Counted from the stretch's first letter, positions 47,296 to 57,451 are shown. The stretch: DNA of 64,000 nucleotides from Prochlorococcus sp. AG-418-G23 (GCA_003214195.1 QCLY01000001.1:1-64000); one strand, 5' to 3'. A program made the numbers and translations. The notes: generated from the letters alone by a model not told the origin.

Positions 47296-50022
47296 TTAAG
47301 AATTATTATCAATTCGTTTTGTTGCAGGATTAATATCTTCAAAGACTTTTATAAGATCATTGGATTCAGAAACAGGAAAACGATTAATAGCTTTTAATGC
47401 TAGCTTTGCTTTGCTTTTTAATTTATTACTAACACCAATACAGTATTGCACTTGAGAAAGGACATCAATTGATCTTCTAATAATCCTCACTACATCACCT
47501 TCGTCTAATGAAGTATTAAAAACCAAATCTTTCCATTTTTTTCCTCTTGCCCATTCAGAAATAATTCCAGTCAACTCTGTTTCTAAATAGATAGGAATTT
47601 CAATATGAAACTTATTTTGTTGAAAAGAGACTAATTTTCTTAAACCATCTAATTCATTAAAAACATCCATTACCTTTAAAGAAGGCTTGAAATTACACCA
47701 AAGATTAGGTCTCCTTACATCAACACATATAGCTTGAATAATTGCAGCTAACTCAGGAGGATCTAAATCGTCTAAATAACCACTAACTAAAACAAGACCA
47801 ATCCATAATTCATTTTCACTTCTTATTGCACCAACTGTTTGTCCAACATCTGTCAATTCCAAATCATTTAAACAACCAAAATGATTCAAAATTTTAATCA
47901 AATCGGTAAAAGTTCTCCAGTTATGATTTTCTTTATCTTCAAGAAGTTTTTTTCTAATATTTATTTCTTGTTCAACATCAATAATTCTTTTTCTATATTT
48001 CTTTAATTTCTTGGAGTCTCCAAATCTGTGTACGGGATGATTAGTAACTGTCTCTTCTAAATTATTAATTTGTTGCTGTTGTGCCAAAACTTCCGTTGTC
48101 AAATCATATTGTGGAGTTTGTAAATCATTTTTTTTAGAAACTTCTAAAATTCGATCTACATAAAACTGCGACATATCATCTCCCCTAAATACCTCTCCAG
48201 AAAAATACATCTTTGGCACTTCAAGTCCTAAGATATCAATTGCATCCAAATCATTAAAAATGCTTACTATGTTTGAGGGTTTTATAAGAATAAATAAATT
48301 ATCAATTGTCAAACATAATAAACCCTTAATTTTTTGGGATTCATATATTTTCTTACAAATTAATCCTGGAATAATTTTTCTTTTAATTTGAGGAGCTTTG
48401 ATTGAAATTAAGCTTCCATCTTTAATATATGGGAGTGCATTAGTTATCTCCTCTGATAATTTCTCTGCTGCTTGTTTTTCTAAAATTTTCAAGAGTCTTC
48501 TCTCTTCTCTAAGACGATTTCTTAACTTTTCGTATTCATCAAAATCTTTCCATGAAACGGAAGATGTAATTTTTTTTAATTCAACTAAATCCTTACCTAA
48601 ATTTTCAATAATTATATTCTCACCTGATGATTCACCTAAATATAAAAAACTACCAAAACTTCTTTTGATTAATTCTTGAGACTTCTCTAAAGTATAACTT
48701 TGTAAAAGATTAAGTACCATTCCATAGCTAGGAGTGAATTGACTTTCTAAGGAATTTGGTTTGCTAATAGCCAGTGCACTTGCTTCTTTGGCACCTTCGA
48801 ATCTTGTTTGTAATGTAACAACATATCCCTGGTTATCTTTTCCTCTTCTTCCAGCTCTTCCTGACATTTGCAAAAATTCACTGCTAAATAATAATCTATG
48901 CCCATCTTCTGTCCTTTTTGATAAAGAAGAAATAACAGTTGTTCTTGCAGGCATATTTATTCCTGCCGCAAGAGTTTCAGTTGCAAAAACAACTTTTATT
49001 AAACCTTGCTGAAATAATTCCTCAACCAATTCTTTCCATGCAGGCAATAATCCAGCATGATGAGATGCAATACCGCGTTTTAATGCCTCGCATTGAGATT
49101 TATCTTTAATTGCCTCCTGATTATTTTTAAGATAAACATCTAATTTTTGGGATATCATACTTGCTTCTGAATAACTTACTAAAGTTAAATCTTTTATATT
49201 TTCAATAGCCTTATCACACCCTCTTCTACTAAAAATAAAATAAATAGCTGGCAACATATTTCGATCAGCTAGTTTCGAGATTACAAAGCCAATTGAGGGA
49301 GACTTTGGTTGCATTACCCTTCCCACTTTTCCTCTTATTTTCTGTCCTTTAGGAGCTCTCCAAATCTTACAGTTTGGATGAATTCCATTACCCTTATTAT
49401 TTAAAAGTGGATGGAGGCCTTTAACACTACAAAAAATAAAATCAAGTGGGACTGGTCTCTTATCACTATTAATTAGTACTGTAGGCCCATGAACTTTTTC
49501 TATCCAATTTTGTAGTTGATCTGCATTGGCTATTGTTGCTGATAAAGCTATTATTTGAGTTCTAGTAGGGCAATGGATTATAGTTTCTTCCCAAACTGTG
49601 CCTCTTTGGGGGTCATTCATATAATGACATTCATCAAGAATCACAGATTCTAAATTTTCTAAGGGATCATCAAATTCATCAAATTCGCCATAAAGCATGT
49701 TCCTAAAAATCTCAGTCGTCATGACTAAGATTGGTGCTTCTCTATTTATACTTATATCTCCAGTTAAAAGACCAACTTTATTCTCACCGTATTGATTAGC
49801 AAAATCTCTAAACTTTTGGTTTGATAAGGCTTTTAAAGGCGTTGTATAAAAAACCCTACTGTCATGAGATAAGCCTCTATATATAGCAAATTCACCTATC
49901 AATGTTTTACCTGAACCTGTCGGCGCCGTTAAAACAACAGAATTTCCGCTATTTATAGCTCGTATTGCTTCTAATTGGAAGTCATCTAGCGGAAAAGGGA
50001 AATATTCCTCTAAATTAAGCAA
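47296..50022 (-). CDS. Ski2/Mtr4-like DExH RNA helicase with DSHCT domain
   Basis: Large superfamily 2 helicase of 908 residues. Walker A APTGSGKT at 33-40, DECH box in VILDECHYMND, motif III LSATIAN, and motif VI QMSGRAGRRGKD. After the helicase core (1-430) come a beta-barrel-like insertion and the helical C-terminal DSHCT domain with QAICVDVRRPNLWC and the closing helices. Such helicases unwind RNA for processing or decay; in cyanobacteria the partner nuclease is unknown. It is divergent from bioF across 139 bp. Confidence 0.92.
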   Translation of the reverse strand: MLNLEEYFPFPLDDFQLEAIRAINSGNSVVLTAPTGSGKTLIGEFAIYRGLSHDSRVFYTTPLKALSNQKFRDFANQYGENKVGLLTGDISINREAPILVMTTEIFRNMLYGEFDEFDDPLENLESVILDECHYMNDPQRGTVWEETIIHCPTRTQIIALSATIANADQLQNWIEKVHGPTVLINSDKRPVPLDFIFCSVKGLHPLLNNKGNGIHPNCKIWRAPKGQKIRGKVGRVMQPKSPSIGFVISKLADRNMLPAIYFIFSRRGCDKAIENIKDLTLVSYSEASMISQKLDVYLKNNQEAIKDKSQCEALKRGIASHHAGLLPAWKELVEELFQQGLIKVVFATETLAAGINMPARTTVISSLSKRTEDGHRLLFSSEFLQMSGRAGRRGKDNQGYVVTLQTRFEGAKEASALAISKPNSLESQFTPSYGMVLNLLQSYTLEKSQELIKRSFGSFLYLGESSGENIIIENLGKDLVELKKITSSVSWKDFDEYEKLRNRLREERRLLKILEKQAAEKLSEEITNALPYIKDGSLISIKAPQIKRKIIPGLICKKIYESQKIKGLLCLTIDNLFILIKPSNIVSIFNDLDAIDILGLEVPKMYFSGEVFRGDDMSQFYVDRILEVSKKNDLQTPQYDLTTEVLAQQQQINNLEETVTNHPVHRFGDSKKLKKYRKRIIDVEQEINIRKKLLEDKENHNWRTFTDLIKILNHFGCLNDLELTDVGQTVGAIRSENELWIGLVLVSGYLDDLDPPELAAIIQAICVDVRRPNLWCNFKPSLKVMDVFNELDGLRKLVSFQQNKFHIEIPIYLETELTGIISEWARGKKWKDLVFNTSLDEGDVVRIIRRSIDVLSQVQYCIGVSNKLKSKAKLALKAINRFPVSESNDLIKVFEDINPATKRIDNNS

Positions 50023-50161
50023 TAATTGTGATTGAAGAGAGGATGAGTTAACTTCTTAATATATGATCTATATAGATATTAATAAACAAAAAATACCTTG
50101 CAAACTTTAATAGTAAATCTAAATCTTTTTATTTAAATCCACCATATCTTATTTTGCCAAA

Positions 50162-51301
50162 ATGAAAAAAGCAAAAATTCCAAAAAATAGAATCCGTAAA
50201 TTAAAAACATTTTCTTTAGGTAAAAAATCATTCGAACTTCTAAGTTTAAATTCGCAAAATAAAAAACTTATAGACTTATGCAGTAATGATTATTTTGGAT
50301 TAAGTAGAGACAAGGATTTAATAAAAGCTGCTTACGAAATAAGCTTGTTAGAAGGTATTGGTTCAGGAAGCTCTAGGTTTATTACAGGTTCAAGACCAAT
50401 ACATAAATTATTAGAAACAGAACTTGCCAAGTGGCTTGATCAAGAGAAGGTATTAGTTTTCCCAAGCGGATTTCAAGCAAATATAGCCGCTATCCAGGCT
50501 TTAGCAAACAGAAATAGTATCGTAATAGCAGATAAATTGATCCATAACTCTTTATTGGTTGGAGTCAAAGCTGCTCAAGCAAAACTGGTTCGATTTTCAC
50601 ACAATAATTTAAAAGATTTAGAAGACAAAATTATTAAATCTAACCCCACAAAAAATTCCATTTTAGTTGTTGTTGAATCTCTTTATAGCATGGAGGGATC
50701 AATTGCTCCTCTCAGAGAAATAACGGAAATTTGCAAAAAAAATAGTGTTCAATTATTAGTTGACGAAGCTCACGCAATTGGGATCTTGGGCTCTGAAGGC
50801 AGGGGTTTAAGTTTTAATTGTCGTTCAGATATAACTATGATTACTGGAACTTTTGGAAAAGCATTTGGAAGCGGTGGAGCTTTCATAGCTTCAAATTCAG
50901 AAATTGGAGAATATCTTATCCAAACAAGTGGTGCATTTAGGTATACAACCGCACTTGCGCCATCTTTAGCTGCTGGGGCGCTAGAAGGTTTAAAAAAAAT
51001 TTTAGAGAATAAAGAATGGGGTAATGATTTGTTATCTTCTGCAAATATATGGAAAGATGAAATTATTAAAAATTTTAGTTTTCCAGTTCAGGGAGATTCT
51101 CAAATTTTATCAATTATTGTTGGCAAAGAAGAGAAGGCAATTTATCTGCAAAAATATCTCGAAGAAAATGGGTTTTTAGCAATTGCGATAAGACCTCCAA
51201 CTGTTCCAGTGGGTCAATCAAGAATCAGAATAACAATACGAAGAAACTTAGATTTTAATATGCTAAAGAATTTCATTGCAGTATTAAAAGAGTTTAAATG
51301 A
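50162..51301 (+). CDS. bioF: 8-amino-7-oxononanoate synthase
   Basis: PLP enzyme joining pimeloyl-ACP and alanine, the first step of biotin ring assembly. 379 residues, fold type I. PLP lysine K233 in TGTFGKAFGSGG; LVDEAHAIGILG holds the Asp-His of the cofactor site; SNDYFGLSRD and GSGSSRFITGS are family motifs. First gene of a five-gene biotin operon; its last codon overlaps the next start by 4 bp. Confidence 0.95.
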   Translation: MKKAKIPKNRIRKLKTFSLGKKSFELLSLNSQNKKLIDLCSNDYFGLSRDKDLIKAAYEISLLEGIGSGSSRFITGSRPIHKLLETELAKWLDQEKVLVFPSGFQANIAAIQALANRNSIVIADKLIHNSLLVGVKAAQAKLVRFSHNNLKDLEDKIIKSNPTKNSILVVVESLYSMEGSIAPLREITEICKKNSVQLLVDEAHAIGILGSEGRGLSFNCRSDITMITGTFGKAFGSGGAFIASNSEIGEYLIQTSGAFRYTTALAPSLAAGALEGLKKILENKEWGNDLLSSANIWKDEIIKNFSFPVQGDSQILSIIVGKEEKAIYLQKYLEENGFLAIAIRPPTVPVGQSRIRITIRRNLDFNMLKNFIAVLKEFK

Positions 51302-52002
51302 AACAAATTATTACTCAACATGGGTGGGGACTAAATAAATATTTCTGGGATTATTATAAAGTTGATTTTTTAAAAAATAATTGGCATTGGCAAGATAATG
51401 AAAGGGGCTATTTTTCGACAAATAATTATCAATCAAAATGGATTAAAAGTGAATCTAAAAAAGAAATCAGAATGACTTTATGCCATTCATTTGGTTTTCA
51501 TCTAATGCAAAAAAAAATTTTAAAAGAAGCAACTCATATTGTTCTTATAAATTCTTTTAATAATTTTCTTCCTTTAAGTAATAAGAGAAACCTTATTTTG
51601 AGGTCTATAAAAAGAATGGAAACAAAAATCATAAAAAATGAACCTAAGGATATGTTGAAAGAATTTATACATAGATCATTTATGCCAAATCATATGAATA
51701 ATAGTTTTCAAAATATCTTTTATAAAAGTCTAGAGAGTTTAAATAAAACTCTTCTTTTAAATGATTTAAAACAACTTTACATCCATAGAGATTTTCCAGT
51801 ATTTTTAAGAAAAGATTGCAAAATTATTTTTATAAAATCAGAAAATGATTTAATTCTTGACAACGAATCAAATAATAACTTTTTACATTCCCTAAATAAA
51901 ACACTGGATAGAAAGCCAATTTTAATTAAATTAGCTCGACAAGGTCATTGTTTGAATAATTTAAATTTATACGAGATCTTACTTAATACACTTAATGATT
52001 GA
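51298..52002 (+). CDS. bioK: Probable pimeloyl-ACP methyl ester esterase (BioK-like)
   Basis: Position between bioF and bioC in a biotin operon points to the esterase that demethylates pimeloyl-ACP methyl ester and ends BioC-dependent chain building. The 234-residue protein has an alpha/beta-hydrolase look: nucleophile S64 in LCHSFGFHL, an Asp in FIKSENDLIL and His in ARQGHCLNNL near the C-terminus. It is not BioH by overall sequence. Cyanobacterial BioK was described for this step in Prochlorococcus and Synechococcus. Note that bioK also names an unrelated Bacillus aminotransferase. Confidence 0.75.
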   Translation: MKQIITQHGWGLNKYFWDYYKVDFLKNNWHWQDNERGYFSTNNYQSKWIKSESKKEIRMTLCHSFGFHLMQKKILKEATHIVLINSFNNFLPLSNKRNLILRSIKRMETKIIKNEPKDMLKEFIHRSFMPNHMNNSFQNIFYKSLESLNKTLLLNDLKQLYIHRDFPVFLRKDCKIIFIKSENDLILDNESNNNFLHSLNKTLDRKPILIKLARQGHCLNNLNLYEILLNTLND

Positions 52003-52765
52003 AATGGATAGTAAAAAGTGGAATGAGAAAATAAAAAATAATTTCAATGATGCCGCACATCGGTATTTAGAACATTCAAATATTCAGAAATTTTTTGCAA
52101 AAAAGATTGTTCAATTTACCAAAGAATTAAATCCCAAAAAAAAAGGGGAATGGATAGATTTAGGATCAGGACCAGGATTATTAGCTGACGAAATAGAAAA
52201 AGAATTTTCTTCTCAAAAAGTATGCAGAATTGATTTCAGCAAGAAAATGCTTCTTGAGAATAAATTATCTAGTAAAAAGATTTTATGGGATTTAAATAAT
52301 GATTTACCATCTGAGATCAAAAACTGTTCTCTCATAACATCTAACTTTTGTATACATTGGTTAAACAACCCAGAAAGAATAATAAAAAATTGGTTTAGTA
52401 AATTAGTTACTGGTGGTTTTTTAATTATTTCATATCCAACAAAAGATTGTTTCCCTGAATGGAAAGATACCTGTAGAAAAGTTGATATTAAATATAGTGG
52501 TCTTAGTTTTCTCTGTTCCAAAGAATTATTAAAAGATTTCGAAACAAATGAAATACATTATTCAGAAAAGTTTAATTATGTAGAAAATTTTGACGATGTA
52601 TATAAGCTTTTCAGAAGCATAAAAAATGTAGGCGCACAATCAACAAACTGTAAACGCAAGACAGTGAAAGAGTTCAAAGAAATTCAAAAGTTTTGGCCAA
52701 AGACTTACAATAATAAAGTTAACCTTTCATGGGAAATTGATATTCAAATAATAAAGAAATTATGA
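51995..52765 (+). CDS. bioC: Malonyl-ACP O-methyltransferase
   Basis: SAM-dependent enzyme that methylates malonyl-ACP so that fatty acid synthase can build the pimelate chain. 256 residues. Methyltransferase motif I is WIDLGSGPGLLADEI; the N-terminal NNFNDAAHRYLEHSNIQKFF and later SNFCIHWLNNPERI match BioC. It overlaps the esterase gene by 8 bp (ATG 51995; an alternative ATG at 52004 lies just after the upstream stop) and bioD by 4 bp. Confidence 0.9.
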   Translation: MIEMDSKKWNEKIKNNFNDAAHRYLEHSNIQKFFAKKIVQFTKELNPKKKGEWIDLGSGPGLLADEIEKEFSSQKVCRIDFSKKMLLENKLSSKKILWDLNNDLPSEIKNCSLITSNFCIHWLNNPERIIKNWFSKLVTGGFLIISYPTKDCFPEWKDTCRKVDIKYSGLSFLCSKELLKDFETNEIHYSEKFNYVENFDDVYKLFRSIKNVGAQSTNCKRKTVKEFKEIQKFWPKTYNNKVNLSWEIDIQIIKKL

Positions 52766-53427
52766 ATAGTATAGATAGCATTTTCAAATTTATAATTTGC
52801 GGCACAGATACTGATATTGGTAAAACTTTAATAAGCTCTTTTTTTGTGAGAGGATTAAATTCTTATTATTGGAAGCCTATACAAAGTGGAATTGAAACAA
52901 AAACTGATAGTCAAACTGTTGAAACACTTGCACAAGTTAGTAGAGAGAAAATAATTAAAGAAGCTTATGTGTTCACAAAACCTCTATCCCCTCATTGGGC
53001 TGCTGAAATAGATCAAAAAACTATTAATTCTAATAACTTACGACTACCAGAAGTAAAAGGGTCATTAATTATAGAAACAGCAGGTGGATTAATGGTTCCA
53101 ATAACACGGAATTTTTTGCAAATAGATCAAATAAAGCAATGGAATCTCCCAGTAATACTTGTATGTAAAAGCTCACTTGGCACTCTTAATCATACCCTGC
53201 TTAGTATTGAGGCCTTAGAACGAAGAAATATTGAGATTTTAGGTTTAGTTGTTAATGGTGAGAAACATCTAGATAATCCAAAAACGCTAGTTGAATTTAG
53301 TGGAATTCCTTTAATTACTGAATTTCCTTACATAAAAAAATTTGGCCCAAATACTTTAGATATACTATGGAAAGAACTTGATATCAAAAATAAGTTGGTC
53401 TCACTTTTAAATTCAAAAATAAATTAA
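52762..53427 (+). CDS. bioD: Dethiobiotin synthetase
   Basis: ATP-dependent carboxylation of 7,8-diaminopelargonate to dethiobiotin. 221 residues with P-loop GTDTDIGKT at 14-22, YWKPIQSG, and IIETAGGLMVPI. It overlaps bioC by 4 bp and directly abuts bioA (no gap), as expected for a tightly packed operon. Confidence 0.94.
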   Translation: MNSIDSIFKFIICGTDTDIGKTLISSFFVRGLNSYYWKPIQSGIETKTDSQTVETLAQVSREKIIKEAYVFTKPLSPHWAAEIDQKTINSNNLRLPEVKGSLIIETAGGLMVPITRNFLQIDQIKQWNLPVILVCKSSLGTLNHTLLSIEALERRNIEILGLVVNGEKHLDNPKTLVEFSGIPLITEFPYIKKFGPNTLDILWKELDIKNKLVSLLNSKIN

Positions 53428-54729
53428 ATGAAACCTTTGGATTCAGAAACCCCAAATCAATATTGGCATCCAAATATTTGGCCCCCCTTTACACAAATAA
53501 ATACTAGTAAACCTCAGATAGAAGTAACTCATGGTAAAGATGCGATTTTATTTACTAAAGATCCTAAAAAAAAACTTATAGATGCAATTAGTAGTTGGTG
53601 GGTAACTCTTCATGGTCATAGCAACGAATACATTGCAGATGCCATTTTTGATCAAGCAAAAAAACTTGAGCAAGTAATCTTTGCCGATTTCTTACATCCG
53701 CAGGCAAAAGAATTGGCTGAAAGACTTAGTAAATTAACAAAACTAGAAAGATTATTCTTTTCTGATAACGGTTCTACTGCAGTCGAGGTAGCTTTAAAAA
53801 TTGCCTTCCAATCATGGCAAAATAGAGGTGAGACAAGATCGCAAATAGTAGCTTTTGATGGGGCATATCATGGTGATACTTTTGGAGCAATGGCTTTAGG
53901 TGAAAGAAATATTTTTAATGAAAATTTCGCTAATCTTATGTTTCCGGTTAGAAGAGTGCCATGGCCTTCAACTTGGATGAACGATGAAGAAGTAGAAAAC
54001 AAAGAAAATGAGGCTATCCAAAAATTAGAAAGACTACTTAAAACTCCCACAGTTGCGGTAATCCTTGAGCCACTTGTTCAAGGGGCAGGAGGAATGAATA
54101 TGGTTAGACCTCAGTTTATAAAAAAAGTTTCAGAAATTATAAAAAATAATAATTCTTTATTAATTGCTGATGAAGTAATGACTGGTTTTGGAAGATGTGG
54201 AAGCCTTTTTGCGTTTCAAAAAGCAAAAATTATTCCTGATTTAATAAGTATTTCAAAAGGCTTAACTGGTGGATTTCTACCAATGGGAATAACTTTATGT
54301 AAAGAAAAGATTTTTCAGTCCTTTATTGATGAATCTCCAAAAAAGACTTTTTGGCATGGTCATAGTTTTACTGCTAATCCTTTAGGTTGTGCTGCTGCAA
54401 ACGCTAGCCTTGATTTATTAGAGAAAGATCCCCACAAATACCTTTCTCTTGAAGAAAAACATTTATCTCATTTAATTCAATTTAAAAATTTGCCCTTTAT
54501 AAAAAAAATAAGAGTTTCTGGCACCATTGCAGCATTCGATTTAGATAGTGGGAACAAAACAGGTTACTTTAATAATATTGGGAAAGAGATAAAGAGTCTT
54601 GCCATAGAGCAAGGTTTATTCATTAGGCCCCTCGGGAATGTTATTTACCTCTTGCCCCCTCTTTGTATTACAGATGATCAATTAGACAAAAGTTACTGGA
54701 TAATAAGGCAAATCCTAGAAAATCTATAG
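53428..54729 (+). CDS. bioA: Adenosylmethionine-8-amino-7-oxononanoate aminotransferase
   Basis: PLP-dependent transamination of 8-amino-7-oxononanoate using SAM as amino donor. 433 residues. PLP lysine K277 in SISKGLTGGF and D248 in LIADEVMTGFGRCG; YHGDTFGAMALGE and WHGHSFTANP are class III aminotransferase motifs. Last gene of the operon. bioB, which makes biotin from dethiobiotin, is not in this window. Confidence 0.95.
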   Translation: MKPLDSETPNQYWHPNIWPPFTQINTSKPQIEVTHGKDAILFTKDPKKKLIDAISSWWVTLHGHSNEYIADAIFDQAKKLEQVIFADFLHPQAKELAERLSKLTKLERLFFSDNGSTAVEVALKIAFQSWQNRGETRSQIVAFDGAYHGDTFGAMALGERNIFNENFANLMFPVRRVPWPSTWMNDEEVENKENEAIQKLERLLKTPTVAVILEPLVQGAGGMNMVRPQFIKKVSEIIKNNNSLLIADEVMTGFGRCGSLFAFQKAKIIPDLISISKGLTGGFLPMGITLCKEKIFQSFIDESPKKTFWHGHSFTANPLGCAAANASLDLLEKDPHKYLSLEEKHLSHLIQFKNLPFIKKIRVSGTIAAFDLDSGNKTGYFNNIGKEIKSLAIEQGLFIRPLGNVIYLLPPLCITDDQLDKSYWIIRQILENL

Positions 54730-54737
54730 ATACGAAT

Positions 54738-54995
54738 TCAAGGTCCTTGCAGTATTGCATTTTCCACATCTTCTCTATTAATACAATAAGAAAATAGTCT
54801 CTTAGTTTCTTGGCCTTCACTCTCCCAGATAACACTTAAATCTTCTTGTTCAAAAATAATAGTTGCATTCCAATTTGAAAGTAGCAGATACCATTTAGAT
54901 GGATTATTAATATCCTTCACAGCACCTAAATTAGTTAGCCACAATTCTAATGATTGAAGTGAATTTTGATTAATAGGTTTTTTAGAGGGATTCAC
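54738..54995 (-). CDS. DUF3143-family protein (85 aa)
   Basis: Small cyanobacterial protein. The conserved stretch is LQSLELWLTNLGAVKD, PSKWYLLLSNWNATIIFEQE and DLSVIWESEGQETKRLFSYC, which I match to DUF3143. No known role. It is 16 bp downstream of a J-domain protein on the same strand, a linkage that suggests co-expression; DUF3143 and J-domain genes being adjacent in cyanobacteria is something I recall only loosely. Confidence 0.75.
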   Translation of the reverse strand: MNPSKKPINQNSLQSLELWLTNLGAVKDINNPSKWYLLLSNWNATIIFEQEDLSVIWESEGQETKRLFSYCINREDVENAILQGP

Positions 54996-55011
54996 AGAAT
55001 TTTTTAAATAA

Positions 55012-55452
55012 TTATTTTATTAACCAAAGAGGTATTGTATCTAATTCTTTTCCAGTAAAAGACGCAAAAAGAATTGTGGAAATCAAACAAATAGAAATGA
55101 TGATGATTAAAAGAAATAACGAAAACAATTCTCCATTTGAAAAAGGCCTTCTATTCCCTAATAAACTTTGATTATTAGATTCGATTATTAAATTATTTAA
55201 AACGTTTGTATTATTTTTAATTCTAGATTTTGCTTTTATTTTCTCATCATATATTTTCCTCAAATTACTATTATTTAGATTTTCATAAGCTTCTAAAACT
55301 TCTTGGAATTTACTTTTGGCAACTTCTATTTCTAATGAAGTTGTATCAGGATGAAGCTCAATTGAAAGCTTACAAAATGCCTTTCTTAATTCATTATTTG
55401 ATGCATTTTTGTTTACACCTAAAATTTTGTAATAGGAAGTTTCCGATTTCAA
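55012..55452 (-). CDS. J-domain protein with C-terminal membrane anchor
   Basis: Hsp70 co-chaperone of 146 residues. The J domain (about 4-68) reads SYYKILGVNKNASNNELRKA, with the essential HPD motif in LHPDTTS and a final helix YENLNNSNLRKIYDEKI. A Lys/Asn linker and one transmembrane helix (LFSLFLLIIIISICLISTIL, about 109-130) follow. It probably recruits an Hsp70 to the membrane. There are no zinc-finger or C-terminal peptide-binding domains, so it is a type III DnaJ. Confidence 0.88.
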   Translation of the reverse strand: MKSETSYYKILGVNKNASNNELRKAFCKLSIELHPDTTSLEIEVAKSKFQEVLEAYENLNNSNLRKIYDEKIKAKSRIKNNTNVLNNLIIESNNQSLLGNRRPFSNGELFSLFLLIIIISICLISTILFASFTGKELDTIPLWLIK

Positions 55453-55541
55453 AATAATTTTTTATTAATATTGTAATTCTAATAAATTTTTACTTAATAG
55501 AATATATTTAATGAAAAGTAAAAATTTATATTCATCAAGAA

Positions 55542-56255
55542 ATGCAAAAACATAATCTTCCCGAAGAAATTTATGCCTTAATAACTAAAGAAGAAATAAA
55601 TATTTTTCAAGAGTTACAAATTAAAATTAAAGAATTAAATAATAAAACAAATCTAACTAGATTAATTGATGGAGATGATTATTGGGTTTCTCAAGTTTTT
55701 GATAGCATTTGGCCATTTAAAGCTTTCCCGGATATTGATTTTAATAATAAAAAATTTTTAGATATTGGATCGGGCTGTGGCTTCCCGGGTTTAGCTTATG
55801 CCATAATTCACCCTAATTCAGAGATATACCTGATTGATTCTTCAAAAAAGAAAACAGATGCATTGAAAATCTTAATCCAAGAGATAAATTTCAAAAACAC
55901 TATTCATGTCATCAATGATCGTATTGAAAACTTAGCGCATCAATCTTCAATGAGAAATAGTTTCAATATAGCTACAACTAGAGCGGTTAGTAACCCGTCA
56001 ACAGTTTCAGAATATATACTCCCAATGCTAAAAAAAGAAGGATTAGGAGTGTTATATTGTGGAAAGTGGACTGATGAAGAAAGTAAGAATCTAGATAAAA
56101 CTTTAGAAATATTAGAAGGAAAATTTGAAGGGAAAAAGAAAATTTTCTTACCAAGAAGTAAAGGTACTCGAAACGTTATTCTTATTAAACCAAAAAGATT
56201 TTGCCCCGAAATTTACCCAAGAAAAGTTGGCAAACCTGAAAAAAATCCGTTATGA
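55542..56255 (+). CDS. rsmG: 16S rRNA (guanine-N7)-methyltransferase RsmG
   Basis: Methylates G527 of 16S rRNA. 237 residues; SAM-binding motif FLDIGSGCGFPGLAYAI, then IYLIDSSKKKTDALKIL and the catalytic-face TTRAVSNPSTV. All match RsmG (GidB). It converges on the aldo/keto reductase gene with a 2-bp gap. Confidence 0.95.
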   Translation: MQKHNLPEEIYALITKEEINIFQELQIKIKELNNKTNLTRLIDGDDYWVSQVFDSIWPFKAFPDIDFNNKKFLDIGSGCGFPGLAYAIIHPNSEIYLIDSSKKKTDALKILIQEINFKNTIHVINDRIENLAHQSSMRNSFNIATTRAVSNPSTVSEYILPMLKKEGLGVLYCGKWTDEESKNLDKTLEILEGKFEGKKKIFLPRSKGTRNVILIKPKRFCPEIYPRKVGKPEKNPL

Positions 56256-56257
56256 AA

Positions 56258-57451
56258 TTATTTTCTTGATAATCTTTTGACAGCCTTATCTCCAAACTTT
56301 TCTTTTAAAGTTCTCAATTTTCTAACAACTTTTTTTGGATTTATATGACCATCTAATACTTTCAATAATTGTCCTTCAGAAACATTTACATCTAGCAAAT
56401 TTGCATTAAATCCAGGGAACCAGTGACTTCCATTACCAAGCAATTGATATCTAGCTTTTGCAAATCCTTCCATATCCAACCAATCAATTAAATTTGAAAG
56501 CCAAAGCAGAGCGGGAATATTAATATTTCCTGGCGTGTGTTCCCAACTCGGCAAATTTCTATTCCAATATTGATGCCACTCTAGGCCTAAAGAATTAATT
56601 GATTCTTGTCTTAATCTATTTATTATCTTTGGTACATACTTCTCAGCATCTGATAACAACGAGACAGCCTCTAAATGCAAATCAAAATCTCCCTCTTTTC
56701 CAATACCCACACTAAGAGTATGGACATTTTGATTGCTTAAGCAAAAAAGATCATTAAAAACTATAGGATGAAGTGGCTTACAAAGTTCCAACATTTTGTT
56801 TGAAGGCGAATGAAGATGTCCCCCTTTATCAGTAGGACTTATTATAAAAACCCCAAGATCATACTTATTTGCAAAATTTATAACCTTTGTATTTTCTTGA
56901 TTGATGAAATACCAGTGCAAATTTACATAATCAAAAAAGTTTGTTGATATGGCCTTCTCAATGAGTGAAGATTTTCCATGAGTTGAAAATCCAATAGATC
57001 CAATTAAATTTTCTTTTTGCAAATTTCTTAAGATGTCAATACAGCCACCATCTTTAATAGCCTGATGTAAATGTTCATCTGTATTAATGCCATGTATTGC
57101 TAGCAAATCAATTTTTTTAACTTTTAATTTCTCTATACTTGTCATAACATCTCTCTTAAAAATTTTTGGATCATTATTTGGAGGAATTTTTGTTTGAATA
57201 ATGTCAGGTATTTTTTCTATATTTTTAAAACCCATTCCTAATTGCACCTCAGAAGTCCCATAATACTTAGCAGTTTCAACATGACTTAAGCCAAATTTGC
57301 TTGCCAGATTTAAAATATTTTCTACTTTATTTTGTTCTTCATATGAAATCTCAGAAAAATCTAATTGTTCCCAACTTTTTTGAAATCTCATCCCACCTAA
57401 AGATAAAACAGGCATCTTTAGATTGGTTCTTCCAAATCTGCGATAATGCAT
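56258..57451 (-). CDS. Aldo/keto reductase family protein
   Basis: TIM-barrel oxidoreductase of 397 residues. The N-terminus YRRFGRTNLKMPVLSLGGM and LSHVETAKYYGTSEVQLGMG are typical of this family (the usual DTA is VETA here; the catalytic Tyr is the Y in KYYG). A C-terminal extension beyond about 300 residues contains WLSNLIDWLDMEGFAKARYQ, as in larger ferredoxin-linked AKR proteins, though no 4Fe-4S cysteine set is present. It is the last gene of a tight cluster with a [4Fe-4S] ferredoxin 10 bp upstream, suggesting a redox partnership. Confidence 0.85.
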   Translation of the reverse strand: MHYRRFGRTNLKMPVLSLGGMRFQKSWEQLDFSEISYEEQNKVENILNLASKFGLSHVETAKYYGTSEVQLGMGFKNIEKIPDIIQTKIPPNNDPKIFKRDVMTSIEKLKVKKIDLLAIHGINTDEHLHQAIKDGGCIDILRNLQKENLIGSIGFSTHGKSSLIEKAISTNFFDYVNLHWYFINQENTKVINFANKYDLGVFIISPTDKGGHLHSPSNKMLELCKPLHPIVFNDLFCLSNQNVHTLSVGIGKEGDFDLHLEAVSLLSDAEKYVPKIINRLRQESINSLGLEWHQYWNRNLPSWEHTPGNINIPALLWLSNLIDWLDMEGFAKARYQLLGNGSHWFPGFNANLLDVNVSEGQLLKVLDGHINPKKVVRKLRTLKEKFGDKAVKRLSRK

